Assembly: GCF_902499135.1 (NCBI RefSeq)
Contig: NZ_CABVPR010000067.1
Location: 1 to 32,757 of the forward strand
From: Burkholderia dolosa
Lineage (GTDB): Bacteria > Pseudomonadota > Gammaproteobacteria > Burkholderiales > Burkholderiaceae
Reading direction: 5' to 3'
Length of the DNA: 32,757 bases
How positions within the stretch are numbered: the stretch's first letter is position 1; every line of letters begins with the position of its first letter. The notes under the pieces are model-generated. The model was not told the DNA's origin, did not search any database, and worked only from the letters and a program-made list of their open reading frames with translations. Positions 1 to 7,285 of the stretch are shown here, piece by piece. Position numbers and translations under genes: made by a program.

Positions 1-10
1 TGCTGATGTC

Positions 11-70
11 TCCCGTTCCGTTGACGTCAACATGCTACGTGAACATAGATCAGTTAACAACGGAACGGGA
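11..70. repeat. 13-bp inverted repeat enclosing a 12-bp palindrome
   Basis: Arms TCCCGTTCCGTTG (11-23) and CAACGGAACGGGA (58-70) are perfect reverse complements separated by 34 bases. Overlapping the left arm is a perfect 12-bp palindrome, GTTGACGTCAAC (20-31). The element is AT-richer than its surroundings and lies two bases beyond the mgsA stop codon. It could be a terminator-like hairpin for mgsA or a protein-binding site. There is no U-tract, so a classical intrinsic terminator is not supported. The function is unknown. Confidence 0.6.
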
Positions 71-72
71 CA

Positions 73-465
73 CTAGCAAACGTCCTGCATGTTCCGAGCC
101 AGATCGTCGAGCAGCATCCGCGCGGTCGCGACGTTGGTCGCGACCGGCACGTTGTGCACGTCGCACGCGCGCACGAGCGCGGTGATGTCGGGGTCGTGCG
201 GCTGCGCGGTCATCGGGTCGCGCAGGAACACGACGATGTCGACGCGGCCGTCGGCGAGCTCGGCGCCGATCTGCAGGTCGCCGCCGAGCGGGCCGGACAG
301 CTTGCGCTCGACGTCGAGCCCGTGCGCGGCCGCGATGCGGCCGCCGGTCGTGCCCGTCGCGACCAGCCGGCATTGCGCGAGCGTCGCGCGATATTGGCCC
401 GCGAGCGCGACGATCTCGTCCTTCTTCGCGTCGTGCGCAATCAGTGCGATGCGGGGTTTGCTCAT
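73..465 (-). CDS. mgsA: Methylglyoxal synthase
   Basis: This enzyme converts dihydroxyacetone phosphate to methylglyoxal and phosphate in the cytosol, a bypass of lower glycolysis under phosphate limitation. The 130-residue protein covers the whole MGS-like fold: [15 protein letters not shown] at the N-terminus, the phosphate-binding ATGTTGG at about 36-42, the LSGPLGGD stretch whose Asp63 matches the family catalytic Asp, PHDPD at about 89, and the late [11 protein letters not shown]. It is shorter than the E. coli enzyme (152 residues), mainly at the termini. The ATG at 465 is preferred over an upstream start because it follows GGAG at good spacing and begins at the conserved fold. It lies 60 bases after the SDR gene on the same strand, so co-transcription is likely. 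Confidence 0.95.
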   Translation of the reverse strand: MSKPRIALIAHDAKKDEIVALAGQYRATLAQCRLVATGTTGGRIAAAHGLDVERKLSGPLGGDLQIGAELADGRVDIVVFLRDPMTAQPHDPDITALVRACDVHNVPVATNVATARMLLDDLARNMQDVC

Positions 466-525
466 TTCTCCAGTTCCTTTGTCGTTCGGTCGTTGTCGTC
501 GAATTCGTTGTCGCCGGCGCGGCAA

Positions 526-1305
526 TCAGAACGTGCCCGGATACGCGCCGCCGTCGAGCAGCCAGTTCTGCCCGGTGATGTAGCCCGCGTGCACGCTGCA
601 CAGGAACGCGCACGCGGCGCCGAATTCGTCGCGCGTGCCGAGGCGCCCGGCCGGAATCTCCTTCGCACGCCGCGCGCGCATCTCGTCGACGCTGACGCCG
701 TTCGCGTTCGCCGCAGCCGCGAGCGTCGTCGCGATGCGGTCGGTGTCGAACAGCCCCGGCAGCAGGTTGTTGATCGTCACGCCGTGCGGCGCGACCTTGC
801 GCGCGAGACCGGCGACGAAACCGGTCAGCCCCGAGCGCGCGCCGTTCGACAGCGCGAGCACGTCGATCGGCGCCTTCACGGCCGAGCTCGTGATGTTGAC
901 GATCCGGCCGAAGCCGCGCGCGATCATGCCGTCGACGGTCGCGCGAATCAGCTCGATCGGCGTCAGCATGTTCGCTTCGAGCGCGCGGATCCAGTCGTCG
1001 TGCGAGAAGTCGCGGAAATCGCCGGGCGGCGGGCCGCCCGCATTCGTCACGAGAATGTCCGGCTGCGGGCATGCGGCGAGCGCCGCGGCGCGGCCGTCCG
1101 GCGTCGTGATGTCGCATGCGACCGCGGTCACCGACACGTTCGCTTGCGCGCGGATTTCGTCCGCGGTGCGTTCGAGCGTCGAGCGCGTGCGCGCGACGAT
1201 CACGACATTCACGCCTTCGGCGGCCAGCGCCTGCGCGCAGCCGCGCCCGAGCCCCTTGCTCGCCGCGCACACCAGCGCGGTCTTTCCTGCGATGCCGAGA
1301 TCCAT
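526..1305 (-). CDS. SDR family oxidoreductase with atypical active site
   Basis: This 259-residue protein has the short-chain dehydrogenase/reductase layout. It has a Rossmann nucleotide-binding loop (ASKGLGRG, residues 15-22), an acidic Asp65 in the ACD segment, NAGG (88-91), Asn112, the catalytic-type Ser in ITSSA (138-142), and the C-terminal GQNWLLDGG signature. The usual YxxxK catalytic pair is replaced by Ser153 and Arg157 (SNGAR). The classical proton-relay Tyr and Lys are therefore missing, and general reductase activity should not be assumed. The ATG at 1305 follows GAGGG. An upstream in-frame extension is GC-rich shadow sequence. Annotated relatives are often called FabG-like or 3-oxoacyl-ACP reductase, but the substrate is unknown. 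It probably shares a transcript with mgsA and is divergent from upp. Confidence 0.88.
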   Translation of the reverse strand: MDLGIAGKTALVCAASKGLGRGCAQALAAEGVNVVIVARTRSTLERTADEIRAQANVSVTAVACDITTPDGRAAALAACPQPDILVTNAGGPPPGDFRDFSHDDWIRALEANMLTPIELIRATVDGMIARGFGRIVNITSSAVKAPIDVLALSNGARSGLTGFVAGLARKVAPHGVTINNLLPGLFDTDRIATTLAAAANANGVSVDEMRARRAKEIPAGRLGTRDEFGAACAFLCSVHAGYITGQNWLLDGGAYPGTF

Positions 1306-1433
1306 CGTCGATTTCCCTCTGTGGCGACGCGCGCCCGCGCGGCTCCGTCGCCGCCTGCGGCGGGAACGGCCGCGCACGGCGCGCCGGTTGACTTGAGACG
1401 CCGATAATATCCGGATCGACAAGCGCGCCTTGG

Positions 1434-1439
1434 TAAAAT
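1434..1439 (+). promoter_or_regulatory. Putative -10 element for upp
   Basis: TAAAAT matches the sigma-70 -10 consensus at 5 of 6 positions and lies about 78 bases before the upp start. No convincing -35 is seen 16-18 bases upstream. TTGACT at 1388-1393 is too far away. Confidence 0.35.
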
Positions 1440-1516
1440 TGCGTCCATGCGCGCGCGGCGGCTCGTCACTGCCCGCCCCGTCCCGATCCTCTTTTGCCGC
1501 CAAGGCGCTCCCCGTC

Positions 1517-2167
1517 ATGAAACAGGACAGCCGTTTCCCGAATCTCTTCATCCTCGATCACCCGCTGATTCAGCACAAGCTCACGCACATGCGCGACAAG
1601 GACACGTCGACGCGCACGTTCCGCGAGCTGCTGCGCGAGATCACGCTGCTGATGGGCTACGAGATCACCCGCAACCTGCCGATCACGACCAAGCGGGTCG
1701 AAACCCCGCTCGTCGAGATCGACGCGCCGGTGATCGCGGGCAAGAAGCTCGCGATCGTGCCGGTGCTGCGCGCGGGCGTCGGGATGTCGGACGGCTTGCT
1801 CGATCTGGTCCCGTCCGCGCGCGTCGGCCACATCGGCGTCTATCGCGCGGACGATCACCGGCCCGTCGAGTATCTGGTGCGGCTGCCGGACCTCGACGAC
1901 CGGATCTTCATTCTGTGCGACCCGATGGTCGCGACCGGCTACTCGGCCGTGCACGCGGTCGACGTGCTCAAGCGCCGCAACGTGCCGGCCGCGAACATCA
2001 TGTTCGTCGCGCTCGTCGCCGCGCCGGAAGGCGTGCAGGTGTTCCAGGACGCGCATCCGGACGTGAAGCTGTACGTCGCGTCGCTCGACTCGCACCTGAA
2101 CGAGCACGCGTACATCGTGCCGGGCCTCGGCGACGCGGGCGACCGGCTGTTCGGCACGAAGAACTGA
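1517..2167 (+). CDS. upp: Uracil phosphoribosyltransferase
   Basis: This pyrimidine-salvage enzyme condenses uracil with PRPP to give UMP. The 216-residue protein is full length (E. coli Upp has 208). Family signatures include the N-terminal [16 protein letters not shown], the [12 protein letters not shown] loop, the PRPP-binding [10 protein letters not shown] near residue 135, and the C-terminal [14 protein letters not shown]. An in-frame ATG at 1430 exists, but the conserved protein starts at the second Met (1517). No strong Shine-Dalgarno sequence precedes it. The gene stands alone, divergent from the SDR gene and followed by GC-rich hairpins. Confidence 0.97.
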   Translation: MKQDSRFPNLFILDHPLIQHKLTHMRDKDTSTRTFRELLREITLLMGYEITRNLPITTKRVETPLVEIDAPVIAGKKLAIVPVLRAGVGMSDGLLDLVPSARVGHIGVYRADDHRPVEYLVRLPDLDDRIFILCDPMVATGYSAVHAVDVLKRRNVPAANIMFVALVAAPEGVQVFQDAHPDVKLYVASLDSHLNEHAYIVPGLGDAGDRLFGTKN

Positions 2168-2170
2168 CGC

Positions 2171-2188
2171 CGCCGCGCGTGCGCGGCG
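2171..2188. terminator. GC-rich hairpin after upp
   Basis: CGCCGCGC and GCGCGGCG (2171-2178, 2181-2188) form an 8-bp perfect stem with a 2-base loop three bases after the upp stop. No T-run follows, so any terminator role is inferred from position only. Confidence 0.35.
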
Positions 2189-2229
2189 CGCGCGGTCGAG
2201 CCGCAGCGCGCGCCGCGACGGCCTTCCGG

Positions 2230-2260
2230 CCGTTCGGCCAGGCGCTGCAGCGCCGAACGG
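2230..2260. repeat. Nested hairpin in the upp-yebC gap
   Basis: Outer arms CCGTTCGGC (2230-2238) and GCCGAACGG (2252-2260) pair over 9 bp and enclose the self-complementary GGCGCTGCAGCGCC (2241-2254), so two alternative folds are possible. It could mark the end of the upp transcript. There is no U-tract. Confidence 0.45.
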
Positions 2261-2269
2261 ACGAACGCC

Positions 2270-2286
2270 GCGTGATAAAATCACGC
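2270..2286 (+). promoter_or_regulatory. Palindrome overlapping a putative yebC -10
   Basis: GCGTGAT (2270-2276) and ATCACGC (2280-2286) form a 7-bp inverted repeat around AAA. The sequence TAAAAT (2276-2281) at its centre resembles a -10 element, so a dimeric repressor bound here would cover the promoter. No -35 is evident, and the regulator, if any, is unknown. Confidence 0.4.
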
Positions 2287-2395
2287 TCCACTCGATACGC
2301 GCGGTCTCGCGGCTTCACGCCCGCCGAAACGGCCGCCGATTCAACGACACATTGGCACAATCGCCCGCGCGGCACGCCCGGGCACGGAGAAAGGT

Positions 2396-3124
2396 ATGGC
2401 TGGTCACTCGAAATGGGCCAACATCAAGCATAAGAAGGCAGCGGCCGACGCGAAGCGCGGCAAGATCTGGACGCGCCTGATCAAGGAAATCCAGGTGGCG
2501 GCCCGTCTCGGCGGCGGCGACGTCAGCTCGAATCCGCGCCTGCGTCTCGCGGTCGACAAGGCCGCCGACGCGAACATGCCGAAGGACAACGTGAAGCGCG
2601 CGATCGATCGCGGCGTCGGCGGCGCGGACGGCGCGAACTACGAGGAAATCCGCTACGAAGGCTACGGCATCGGCGGCGCGGCGATCATCGTCGACACGCT
2701 GACCGACAACCGCACGCGCACGGTCGCCGAGGTGCGTCACGCGTTCTCGAAGTTCGGCGGCAACATGGGCACCGACGGCTCGGTCGCGTTCATGTTCGAT
2801 CACGTCGGCCAGTTCCTGTTCGCGCCCGGCACGTCGGAAGACGCGCTGATGGAAGCGGCGCTCGAAGCCGGTGCGAACGACGTGAGCACGAACGACGACG
2901 GCTCGATCGAAGTGCTGTGCGACTGGCAGGAATTCTCGAAGGTGAAGGACGCGCTCGAGGCCGCCGGCTTCAAGGCCGAACTCGCCGAAGTGACGATGAA
3001 GCCGCAGAACGAAGTCGAATTCACCGGCGACGATGCGGCGAAGATGCAGAAGCTCCTGGACGCGCTCGAGAACCTCGACGACGTGCAGGAGGTGTACACG
3101 AACGCCGTCATCGTCGAGGAATGA
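2396..3124 (+). CDS. yebC: YebC/PmpR family regulatory protein
   Basis: This 242-residue protein belongs to the YebC/TACO1 family. Members are annotated as DNA-binding regulators in bacteria, and some members (TACO1 in mitochondria, some bacterial YebC) act on translation of proline-rich stretches. The opening [16 protein letters not shown] and the following KRGKIWTRL are diagnostic. Conserved blocks [26 protein letters not shown] and the [18 protein letters not shown] loop follow, with a C-terminal ferredoxin-like domain ending in [12 protein letters not shown]. The start is fixed by GGAGAAAGG five bases upstream. It lies about 100 bases before purD on the same strand but is separated from it by two hairpins. 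Whether it is transcriptional or translational here cannot be decided from sequence. Confidence 0.96.
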   Translation: MAGHSKWANIKHKKAAADAKRGKIWTRLIKEIQVAARLGGGDVSSNPRLRLAVDKAADANMPKDNVKRAIDRGVGGADGANYEEIRYEGYGIGGAAIIVDTLTDNRTRTVAEVRHAFSKFGGNMGTDGSVAFMFDHVGQFLFAPGTSEDALMEAALEAGANDVSTNDDGSIEVLCDWQEFSKVKDALEAAGFKAELAEVTMKPQNEVEFTGDDAAKMQKLLDALENLDDVQEVYTNAVIVEE

Positions 3125-3131
3125 GTTGCCG

Positions 3132-3156
3132 GCCGCCGTGCTCGTGTCACGGCGGC
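3132..3156. repeat. Hairpin after yebC
   Basis: GCCGCCGTG and CACGGCGGC (3132-3140, 3148-3156) form a 9-bp perfect stem with loop CTCGTGT, seven bases after the yebC stop. No T-run follows. It may protect the 3' end or pause polymerase. Confidence 0.45.
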
Positions 3157-3168
3157 CCGACCGGTTTC

Positions 3169-3206
3169 GCGGCCGGCGCGCCTGAGCGTGCCGGCCGCCC
3201 TGTTTT
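3169..3206 (+). terminator. Likely terminator between yebC and purD
   Basis: A 9-bp GC stem (3169-3177 with 3190-3198, loop 12) is followed by CCTGTTTT (3199-3206), giving a short U-tract. This is a plausible weak intrinsic terminator for yebC just before purD. Confidence 0.5.
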
Positions 3207-3225
3207 CTAGTCTGCGGGGAATCCC

Positions 3226-4506
3226 ATGAAACTACTCGTCGTCGGTTCCGGCGGCCGCGAACATGCGCTGGCGTGGAAGCTTGCGCAGTCGCCGCGCGTC
3301 CAGATGGTCTACGTCGCGCCGGGCAACGGCGGCACGGCGCAGGACGAGCGTCTGAAGAACGTCGACATCACGTCGCTCGACGCGCTCGCCGATTTCGCGG
3401 AAAGCGAAGGCGTCGCGTTCACGCTCGTCGGCCCGGAAGCGCCGCTCGCGGCCGGCATCGTCAACCTGTTCCGCGCGCGCGGGCTGAAGATCTTCGGCCC
3501 GACGCGCGAAGCCGCGCAGCTCGAGAGCTCGAAGGATTTCGCGAAGGCGTTCATGAAGCGCCACGGCATTCCGACCGCCGACTACGAGACCTTCTCCGAC
3601 GCGGCGGCCGCGCATGCGTACATCGACGCGAAAGGCGCGCCGATCGTCGTGAAGGCCGACGGCCTCGCGGCCGGCAAGGGCGTCGTCGTCGCGACGACGC
3701 TCGAAGAAGCGCACGCGGCCGTCGACATGATGCTGTCGGGCAACAAGCTCGGCGACGCCGGCGCACGCGTCGTGATCGAGGAATTCCTCGACGGCGAGGA
3801 AGCGAGCTTCATCGTGATGGTCGACGGCAAGCACGCGCTCGCGCTCGCATCGAGCCAGGACCACAAGCGCCTGCTCGACGAGGACCGCGGCCCGAACACC
3901 GGCGGAATGGGCGCGTATTCGCCGGCGCCGATCGTCACGCCGCAGATGCACGCGCGCGTGATGCGCGAAATCATCATGCCGACCGTGCGCGGGATGGAGA
4001 AGGACGGCATCCGCTTCACCGGCTTCCTGTATGCGGGCCTGATGATCGACAAGGAAGGCAATCCGCGCACGCTCGAGTTCAACTGCCGGATGGGCGACCC
4101 CGAAACGCAGCCGATCATGGCCCGCCTGAAGAGCGACTTCTCGAAGGTCGTCGAGCAGGCGATCGCGGGCACGCTCGATACGGTCGAGCTCGACTGGGAC
4201 CGCCGCACCGCGCTCGGCGTCGTGCTCGCCGCGCACGGCTATCCGGACGCGCCGCGCAAGGGCGACCGCATCAACGGCATCCCGGCCGAGACCGAGCAGG
4301 CGGTGACGTTCCACGCGGGCACGACGCTCGTCGACGGCGACAAGCTCGTCACGGCGGGCGGCCGCGTGCTGTGCGTGGTCGGCCTTGCCGATTCCGTGCG
4401 CGAAGCGCAGCAGCATGCGTACGACACGATCAACCAGATCAACTTCGAAGGCATGCAGTACCGCCGCGACATCGGTTTTCGCGCGCTGAACCGCAAAAGC
4501 GCGTGA
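3226..4506 (+). CDS. purD: Phosphoribosylamine-glycine ligase (GARS)
   Basis: This enzyme catalyses the second step of de novo purine synthesis, the ATP-dependent joining of phosphoribosylamine and glycine to GAR. The 426-residue protein opens with the N-domain MKLLVVGSGGREHALAW and continues with an ATP-grasp core: the ADGLAAGKGVVVA loop near residue 145, EEFLDGEEASF, DHKRL, then GPNTGGMGAYSP (about 224-235) and the metal-binding NCRMGDPETQ (about 286-295). The C-terminal domain includes VLAAHGYP and GRVLCVVGL. A GGGGAAT Shine-Dalgarno sequence precedes the ATG. A strong intrinsic terminator follows the gene. purT, another purine gene, lies far away at the right of this window. Confidence 0.98.
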   Translation: MKLLVVGSGGREHALAWKLAQSPRVQMVYVAPGNGGTAQDERLKNVDITSLDALADFAESEGVAFTLVGPEAPLAAGIVNLFRARGLKIFGPTREAAQLESSKDFAKAFMKRHGIPTADYETFSDAAAAHAYIDAKGAPIVVKADGLAAGKGVVVATTLEEAHAAVDMMLSGNKLGDAGARVVIEEFLDGEEASFIVMVDGKHALALASSQDHKRLLDEDRGPNTGGMGAYSPAPIVTPQMHARVMREIIMPTVRGMEKDGIRFTGFLYAGLMIDKEGNPRTLEFNCRMGDPETQPIMARLKSDFSKVVEQAIAGTLDTVELDWDRRTALGVVLAAHGYPDAPRKGDRINGIPAETEQAVTFHAGTTLVDGDKLVTAGGRVLCVVGLADSVREAQQHAYDTINQINFEGMQYRRDIGFRALNRKSA

Positions 4507-4545
4507 CGCCGCCATCGCCGCATGCGCGCCGACGCGCGGCGGCCG

Positions 4546-4587
4546 CTCTGCCGGGGTTCGCTAGAATGCCCGGCAGAGGCCTTTTTT
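4546..4587 (+). terminator. Intrinsic terminator of purD
   Basis: CTCTGCCGGG (4546-4555) pairs with CCCGGCAGAG (4569-4578) in a 10-bp perfect stem, followed by GC and CTTTTTT (4581-4587). This is the clearest plus-strand rho-independent terminator in the window, 40 bases after the purD stop. Its loop contains the TAGAAT proposed as the hemF -10. Confidence 0.8.
4562..4567 (+). promoter_or_regulatory. Putative hemF -10 inside the terminator loop
   Basis: TAGAAT matches the -10 consensus at 5 of 6 positions and lies in the loop of the purD terminator. Transcripts started here would keep only the right arm of the stem and so would escape termination. No good -35 is seen. Confidence 0.35.
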
Positions 4588-4590
4588 ACG

Positions 4591-4611
4591 GCTCCCGCCG
4601 CCGGCGGGAGC
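4591..4611 (+). promoter_or_regulatory. Perfect hairpin in the hemF 5' leader
   Basis: GCTCCCGCC and GGCGGGAGC (9-bp arms, 3-base loop) end 13 bases before the hemF ATG. The only Shine-Dalgarno-like GGGAG (4606-4610) is in the right arm, so the fold could hide the ribosome site. It is unusually stable and placed for translational control, though no control is demonstrated. Confidence 0.5.
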
Positions 4612-4624
4612 GCCCAGTCAAGCC

Positions 4625-5548
4625 ATGACCGATTCGACCTACGACGTAGCGCGCGTGCGCACGTACCTCCAGGCCCTGCAGACACGGATCGCCGACGCGC
4701 TCGGCGCGCTGGACGGCACGCCGCTCGCGACCGACGCGTGGCAGCGCGGCCCGGCCGAGCGCCTGCGCGGCGGCGGCTGCACGCGCATTCTCGAAGACGG
4801 CCGCGTGTTCGAACGCGCGGGGATCGGCTTTTCGGACGTTGCCGGCGACGCGCTGCCGCCGTCGGCGAGCGCCGCGCGCCCGGAGCTTGCCGGCCGCGGC
4901 TTCGAGGCGCTCGGCGTGTCGCTGGTGCTGCACCCACGCAATCCGTACTGCCCGACCGTGCACATGAACGTGCGGATGCTGATCGCGACCAAGCCGGGCG
5001 AGAAGCCCGTGTTCTGGTTCGGCGGCGGGATGGATCTGACACCGGTTTACGGCTTCGAGGACGACGCGCGACACTTCCACCGGACCTGCAAGGACGCACT
5101 CGATCCGTTCGGCGCGGCGCTCTATCCTCGCTTCAAGAAGTGGTGCGACGAGTATTTCTTCCTGAAGCACCGCAACGAGATGCGCGGCGTCGGCGGCATC
5201 TTCTTCGACGACTTCTCCGAGCCCGGATTCGAACGCGCGTTCGAGATGATGCAAAGCGTCGGCGACGCGTTCCTGCCCGCGTACCTGCCGATCGTCGAGC
5301 GCCGCGCCGGGCTGCCGTACGGCGAGCGCGAACGCGATTTCCAGGCGTACCGCCGCGGCCGCTACGTCGAATTCAACCTCGTGTTCGACCGCGGCACGCT
5401 GTTCGGGCTGCAAAGCGGCGGCCGGACCGAGTCGATCCTGATGTCGATGCCGCCGGTCGCGAACTGGCGCTATAACTGGCAACCGGAGCCCGGTTCGCCG
5501 GAAGCGCGTCTGTACAGCGACTTCATCGTGCCGCGCGACTGGGTCTGA
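4625..5548 (+). CDS. hemF: Oxygen-dependent coproporphyrinogen III oxidase
   Basis: This enzyme carries out the aerobic oxidative decarboxylation of coproporphyrinogen III to protoporphyrinogen IX in haem synthesis. The 307-residue protein is close to the E. coli length (299). Highly conserved blocks are present: [28 protein letters not shown], the [19 protein letters not shown] run with FFDDF, and late in the protein [16 protein letters not shown], then [18 protein letters not shown]. It begins the hemF-nadD-rsfS-rlmH-maf-rng series. Translation initiation looks weak: the ATG is preceded by AGTCAAGCC, and the nearest GGGAG lies in a hairpin. Confidence 0.98.
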   Translation: MTDSTYDVARVRTYLQALQTRIADALGALDGTPLATDAWQRGPAERLRGGGCTRILEDGRVFERAGIGFSDVAGDALPPSASAARPELAGRGFEALGVSLVLHPRNPYCPTVHMNVRMLIATKPGEKPVFWFGGGMDLTPVYGFEDDARHFHRTCKDALDPFGAALYPRFKKWCDEYFFLKHRNEMRGVGGIFFDDFSEPGFERAFEMMQSVGDAFLPAYLPIVERRAGLPYGERERDFQAYRRGRYVEFNLVFDRGTLFGLQSGGRTESILMSMPPVANWRYNWQPEPGSPEARLYSDFIVPRDWV

Positions 5549-5585
5549 CCCGCCGCGCCGCTACTTCACGAAAAGGACCGTTTCT

Positions 5586-6299
5586 CTGGACACCACCGCC
5601 CGCCCCGCCCTGCTGCCGCGCCCGCTGTCACGTCGCATCGGCCTGCTGGGCGGCACGTTCGACCCGATTCACGACGGCCATCTCGCGCTCGCGCGCCGCT
5701 TCGCCGACGTGCTCGGCCTGACCGAGCTCGTGCTGCTGCCGGCCGGGCAGCCGTACCAGAAGCGCGACGTGTCGGCCGCCGAGCATCGGCTCGCGATGAC
5801 GCGCGCGGCCGCCGCTTCGCTGTCGCTGCCCGGCACGACCGTGACCGTCGCGACCGACGAGATCGAGCACGAAGGGCCGACCTACACGGTCGACACGCTG
5901 TCGCGCTGGCGCGCGCGCATCGGCGCCGATGCATCGCTGTCGCTGCTGATCGGCGCCGATCAGCTCGTGCGGCTCGACACGTGGCGCGACTGGCGCAAGC
6001 TGTTCGATCACGCGCACATCTGCGCGTCGACGCGCCCGGGCTTCGATCTCGGCGCGGCGTCGCCCGAAGTCGCGCAGGTGATCGCCGCGCGGCAAGCCGG
6101 CGCGGACGTGCTGAAGTCGACGCCGAGCGGCCGTCTGCTGATCGATACGACGCTCGCGTACGACGTCGCCGCGACCGACATCCGCGCGCATCTGCGCGAA
6201 TGCATCGCCCGCCACGCGCAAATGCCCGACGCGTCGGCCGAACATGTGCCGGCCGCCGTCTGGGCCTATATTCTTCAACATCGCCTCTACCACCCCTGA
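5586..6299 (+). CDS. nadD: Nicotinate-nucleotide adenylyltransferase, CTG start
   Basis: This enzyme transfers AMP from ATP to nicotinate mononucleotide to make deamido-NAD in NAD synthesis. The dinucleotide-binding motif [11 protein letters not shown] falls at about residues 22-32 of the frame opened at 5586. The first ATG (5709) lies downstream of this motif and cannot be the real start. The only plausible initiator is CTG at 5586, eight bases after AAAAGGA (5571-5577). No ATG, GTG or TTG occurs in frame between it and 5709. The 237-residue product also has the late ATDIRAHL, matching the family's (S)xTxIR motif, and ends in the conserved VWAYI. hemF ends 37 bases upstream, and rsfS starts 4 bases after the stop. 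Confidence 0.93.
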   Translation: MDTTARPALLPRPLSRRIGLLGGTFDPIHDGHLALARRFADVLGLTELVLLPAGQPYQKRDVSAAEHRLAMTRAAAASLSLPGTTVTVATDEIEHEGPTYTVDTLSRWRARIGADASLSLLIGADQLVRLDTWRDWRKLFDHAHICASTRPGFDLGAASPEVAQVIAARQAGADVLKSTPSGRLLIDTTLAYDVAATDIRAHLRECIARHAQMPDASAEHVPAAVWAYILQHRLYHP

Positions 6300-6303
6300 T
6301 TCC

Positions 6304-6753
6304 ATGGATATCCGCAAACTGCAGCGCGTGATCGTCGACGCTCTCGAAGACATCAAGGCGCAAGACATCAAGGTGTTCAACACCAGCCACCTGACCGAGC
6401 TGTTCGACCGCGTGATCGTCGCGTCGGGCACGTCGAACCGCCAGACCAAGGCGCTCGCGTCGAACGTGCGCGACAAGGTCAAGGAAGCCGGCGGCGACGT
6501 CGTCAGCTCCGAAGGCGAGGACACCGGCGAATGGGTGCTCGTCGACTGCGGCGACGCGGTCGTGCACATCCTGCAGCCGGCGCTGCGCCAGTACTACAAC
6601 CTCGAGGAAATCTGGGGCGACAAGCCGGTGCGGATCAAGCTCGGCGGCGGCAAGGGCGCGAACGGCGCAGCGGCCGACGTCGAAGACGAAGACGACGACG
6701 AAGAAGCGGCGCCCGCGCGTGCGCCGCGCAAGACGACTGCCCGCCGCCGTTAA
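6304..6753 (+). CDS. rsfS: Ribosomal silencing factor RsfS
   Basis: RsfS (YbeB/Iojap) binds ribosomal protein uL14 on the 50S subunit and blocks 30S joining, lowering translation in starvation. Residues 1-115 match the family: LEDIKAQDIKVF, FDRVIVASGTSNRQTKALA, the GEDTGEWVLVDCGDAVVHI block, and YYNLEEIWG. E. coli RsfS has about 105 residues. This protein has 149, with a C-terminal tail that is Gly-rich, then acidic (EDEDDDEE), then basic (APRKTTARRR). ATG at 6304 follows the nadD stop by 4 bases, so translational coupling is likely. A longer reading from 6244 would only extend into nadD. Confidence 0.96.
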   Translation: MDIRKLQRVIVDALEDIKAQDIKVFNTSHLTELFDRVIVASGTSNRQTKALASNVRDKVKEAGGDVVSSEGEDTGEWVLVDCGDAVVHILQPALRQYYNLEEIWGDKPVRIKLGGGKGANGAAADVEDEDDDEEAAPARAPRKTTARRR

Positions 6754-6762
6754 GCCGTTCCG

Positions 6763-7233
6763 ATGAAGCTTTACATCGTCGCGGTCGGCCACAAGATGCC
6801 GGGCTGGATCGCGTCCGGCTTCGACGAATACGCGAAGCGGATGCCGCCCGAGCTGCGCATCGAGCTGCGCGAAATCAAGCCCGAACTGCGTTCGGGCAGC
6901 CGCAGCGCCGAAAGCGTGATGGCGGCCGAGCGGCAGAAGATCGACGCCGCGCTGCCGAAGGGCGCGCGCATCGTCGCGCTCGACGAACGCGGCCGCGACT
7001 GGACCACGATGCAGCTCGCGCACGCGCTGCCCGGCTGGCAGCAGGACGGCCGCGACGTCGCATTCATGATCGGCGGCGCCGACGGGCTCGATCCGGAACT
7101 CAAAGCGCGTGCCGACCTGCTGCTGCGCATCTCGAGCATGACGCTGCCGCACGGGATGGTGCGCGTGCTGCTCGCCGAACAGCTTTACCGGGCGTGGAGC
7201 ATCACGCAGAATCATCCCTATCACCGCGCATGA
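6763..7233 (+). CDS. rlmH: 23S rRNA pseudouridine-1915 N3-methyltransferase
   Basis: RlmH is a SPOUT-class enzyme that methylates pseudouridine 1915 in helix 69 of 23S rRNA on assembled 70S ribosomes. The 156-residue protein is family length (155 in E. coli). It begins [15 protein letters not shown], contains LDERGRDW, and has the knotted SAM-binding end [12 protein letters not shown] followed by [20 protein letters not shown], closing with NHPYHRA. The rsfS-rlmH pairing is conserved widely in bacteria, and here the two are 9 bases apart. Confidence 0.98.
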   Translation: MKLYIVAVGHKMPGWIASGFDEYAKRMPPELRIELREIKPELRSGSRSAESVMAAERQKIDAALPKGARIVALDERGRDWTTMQLAHALPGWQQDGRDVAFMIGGADGLDPELKARADLLLRISSMTLPHGMVRVLLAEQLYRAWSITQNHPYHRA

Positions 7234-7285
7234 CGCGTCGTCCTCGTGACGCGCGCCCGGCGCGCTCAACGAGATAACGACACCG

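Noticed and set aside
154-1407. Long open frame on the plus strand opposite mgsA and the SDR gene
   Set aside because: It is Arg/Ala-rich with no family motif and lies antisense to two well-supported genes. High-GC codon bias makes such shadow frames common.
1388-1410. TTGACT and nearby TAATAT as a promoter
   Set aside because: The spacing is only about 11 bases, too short for a sigma-70 promoter.
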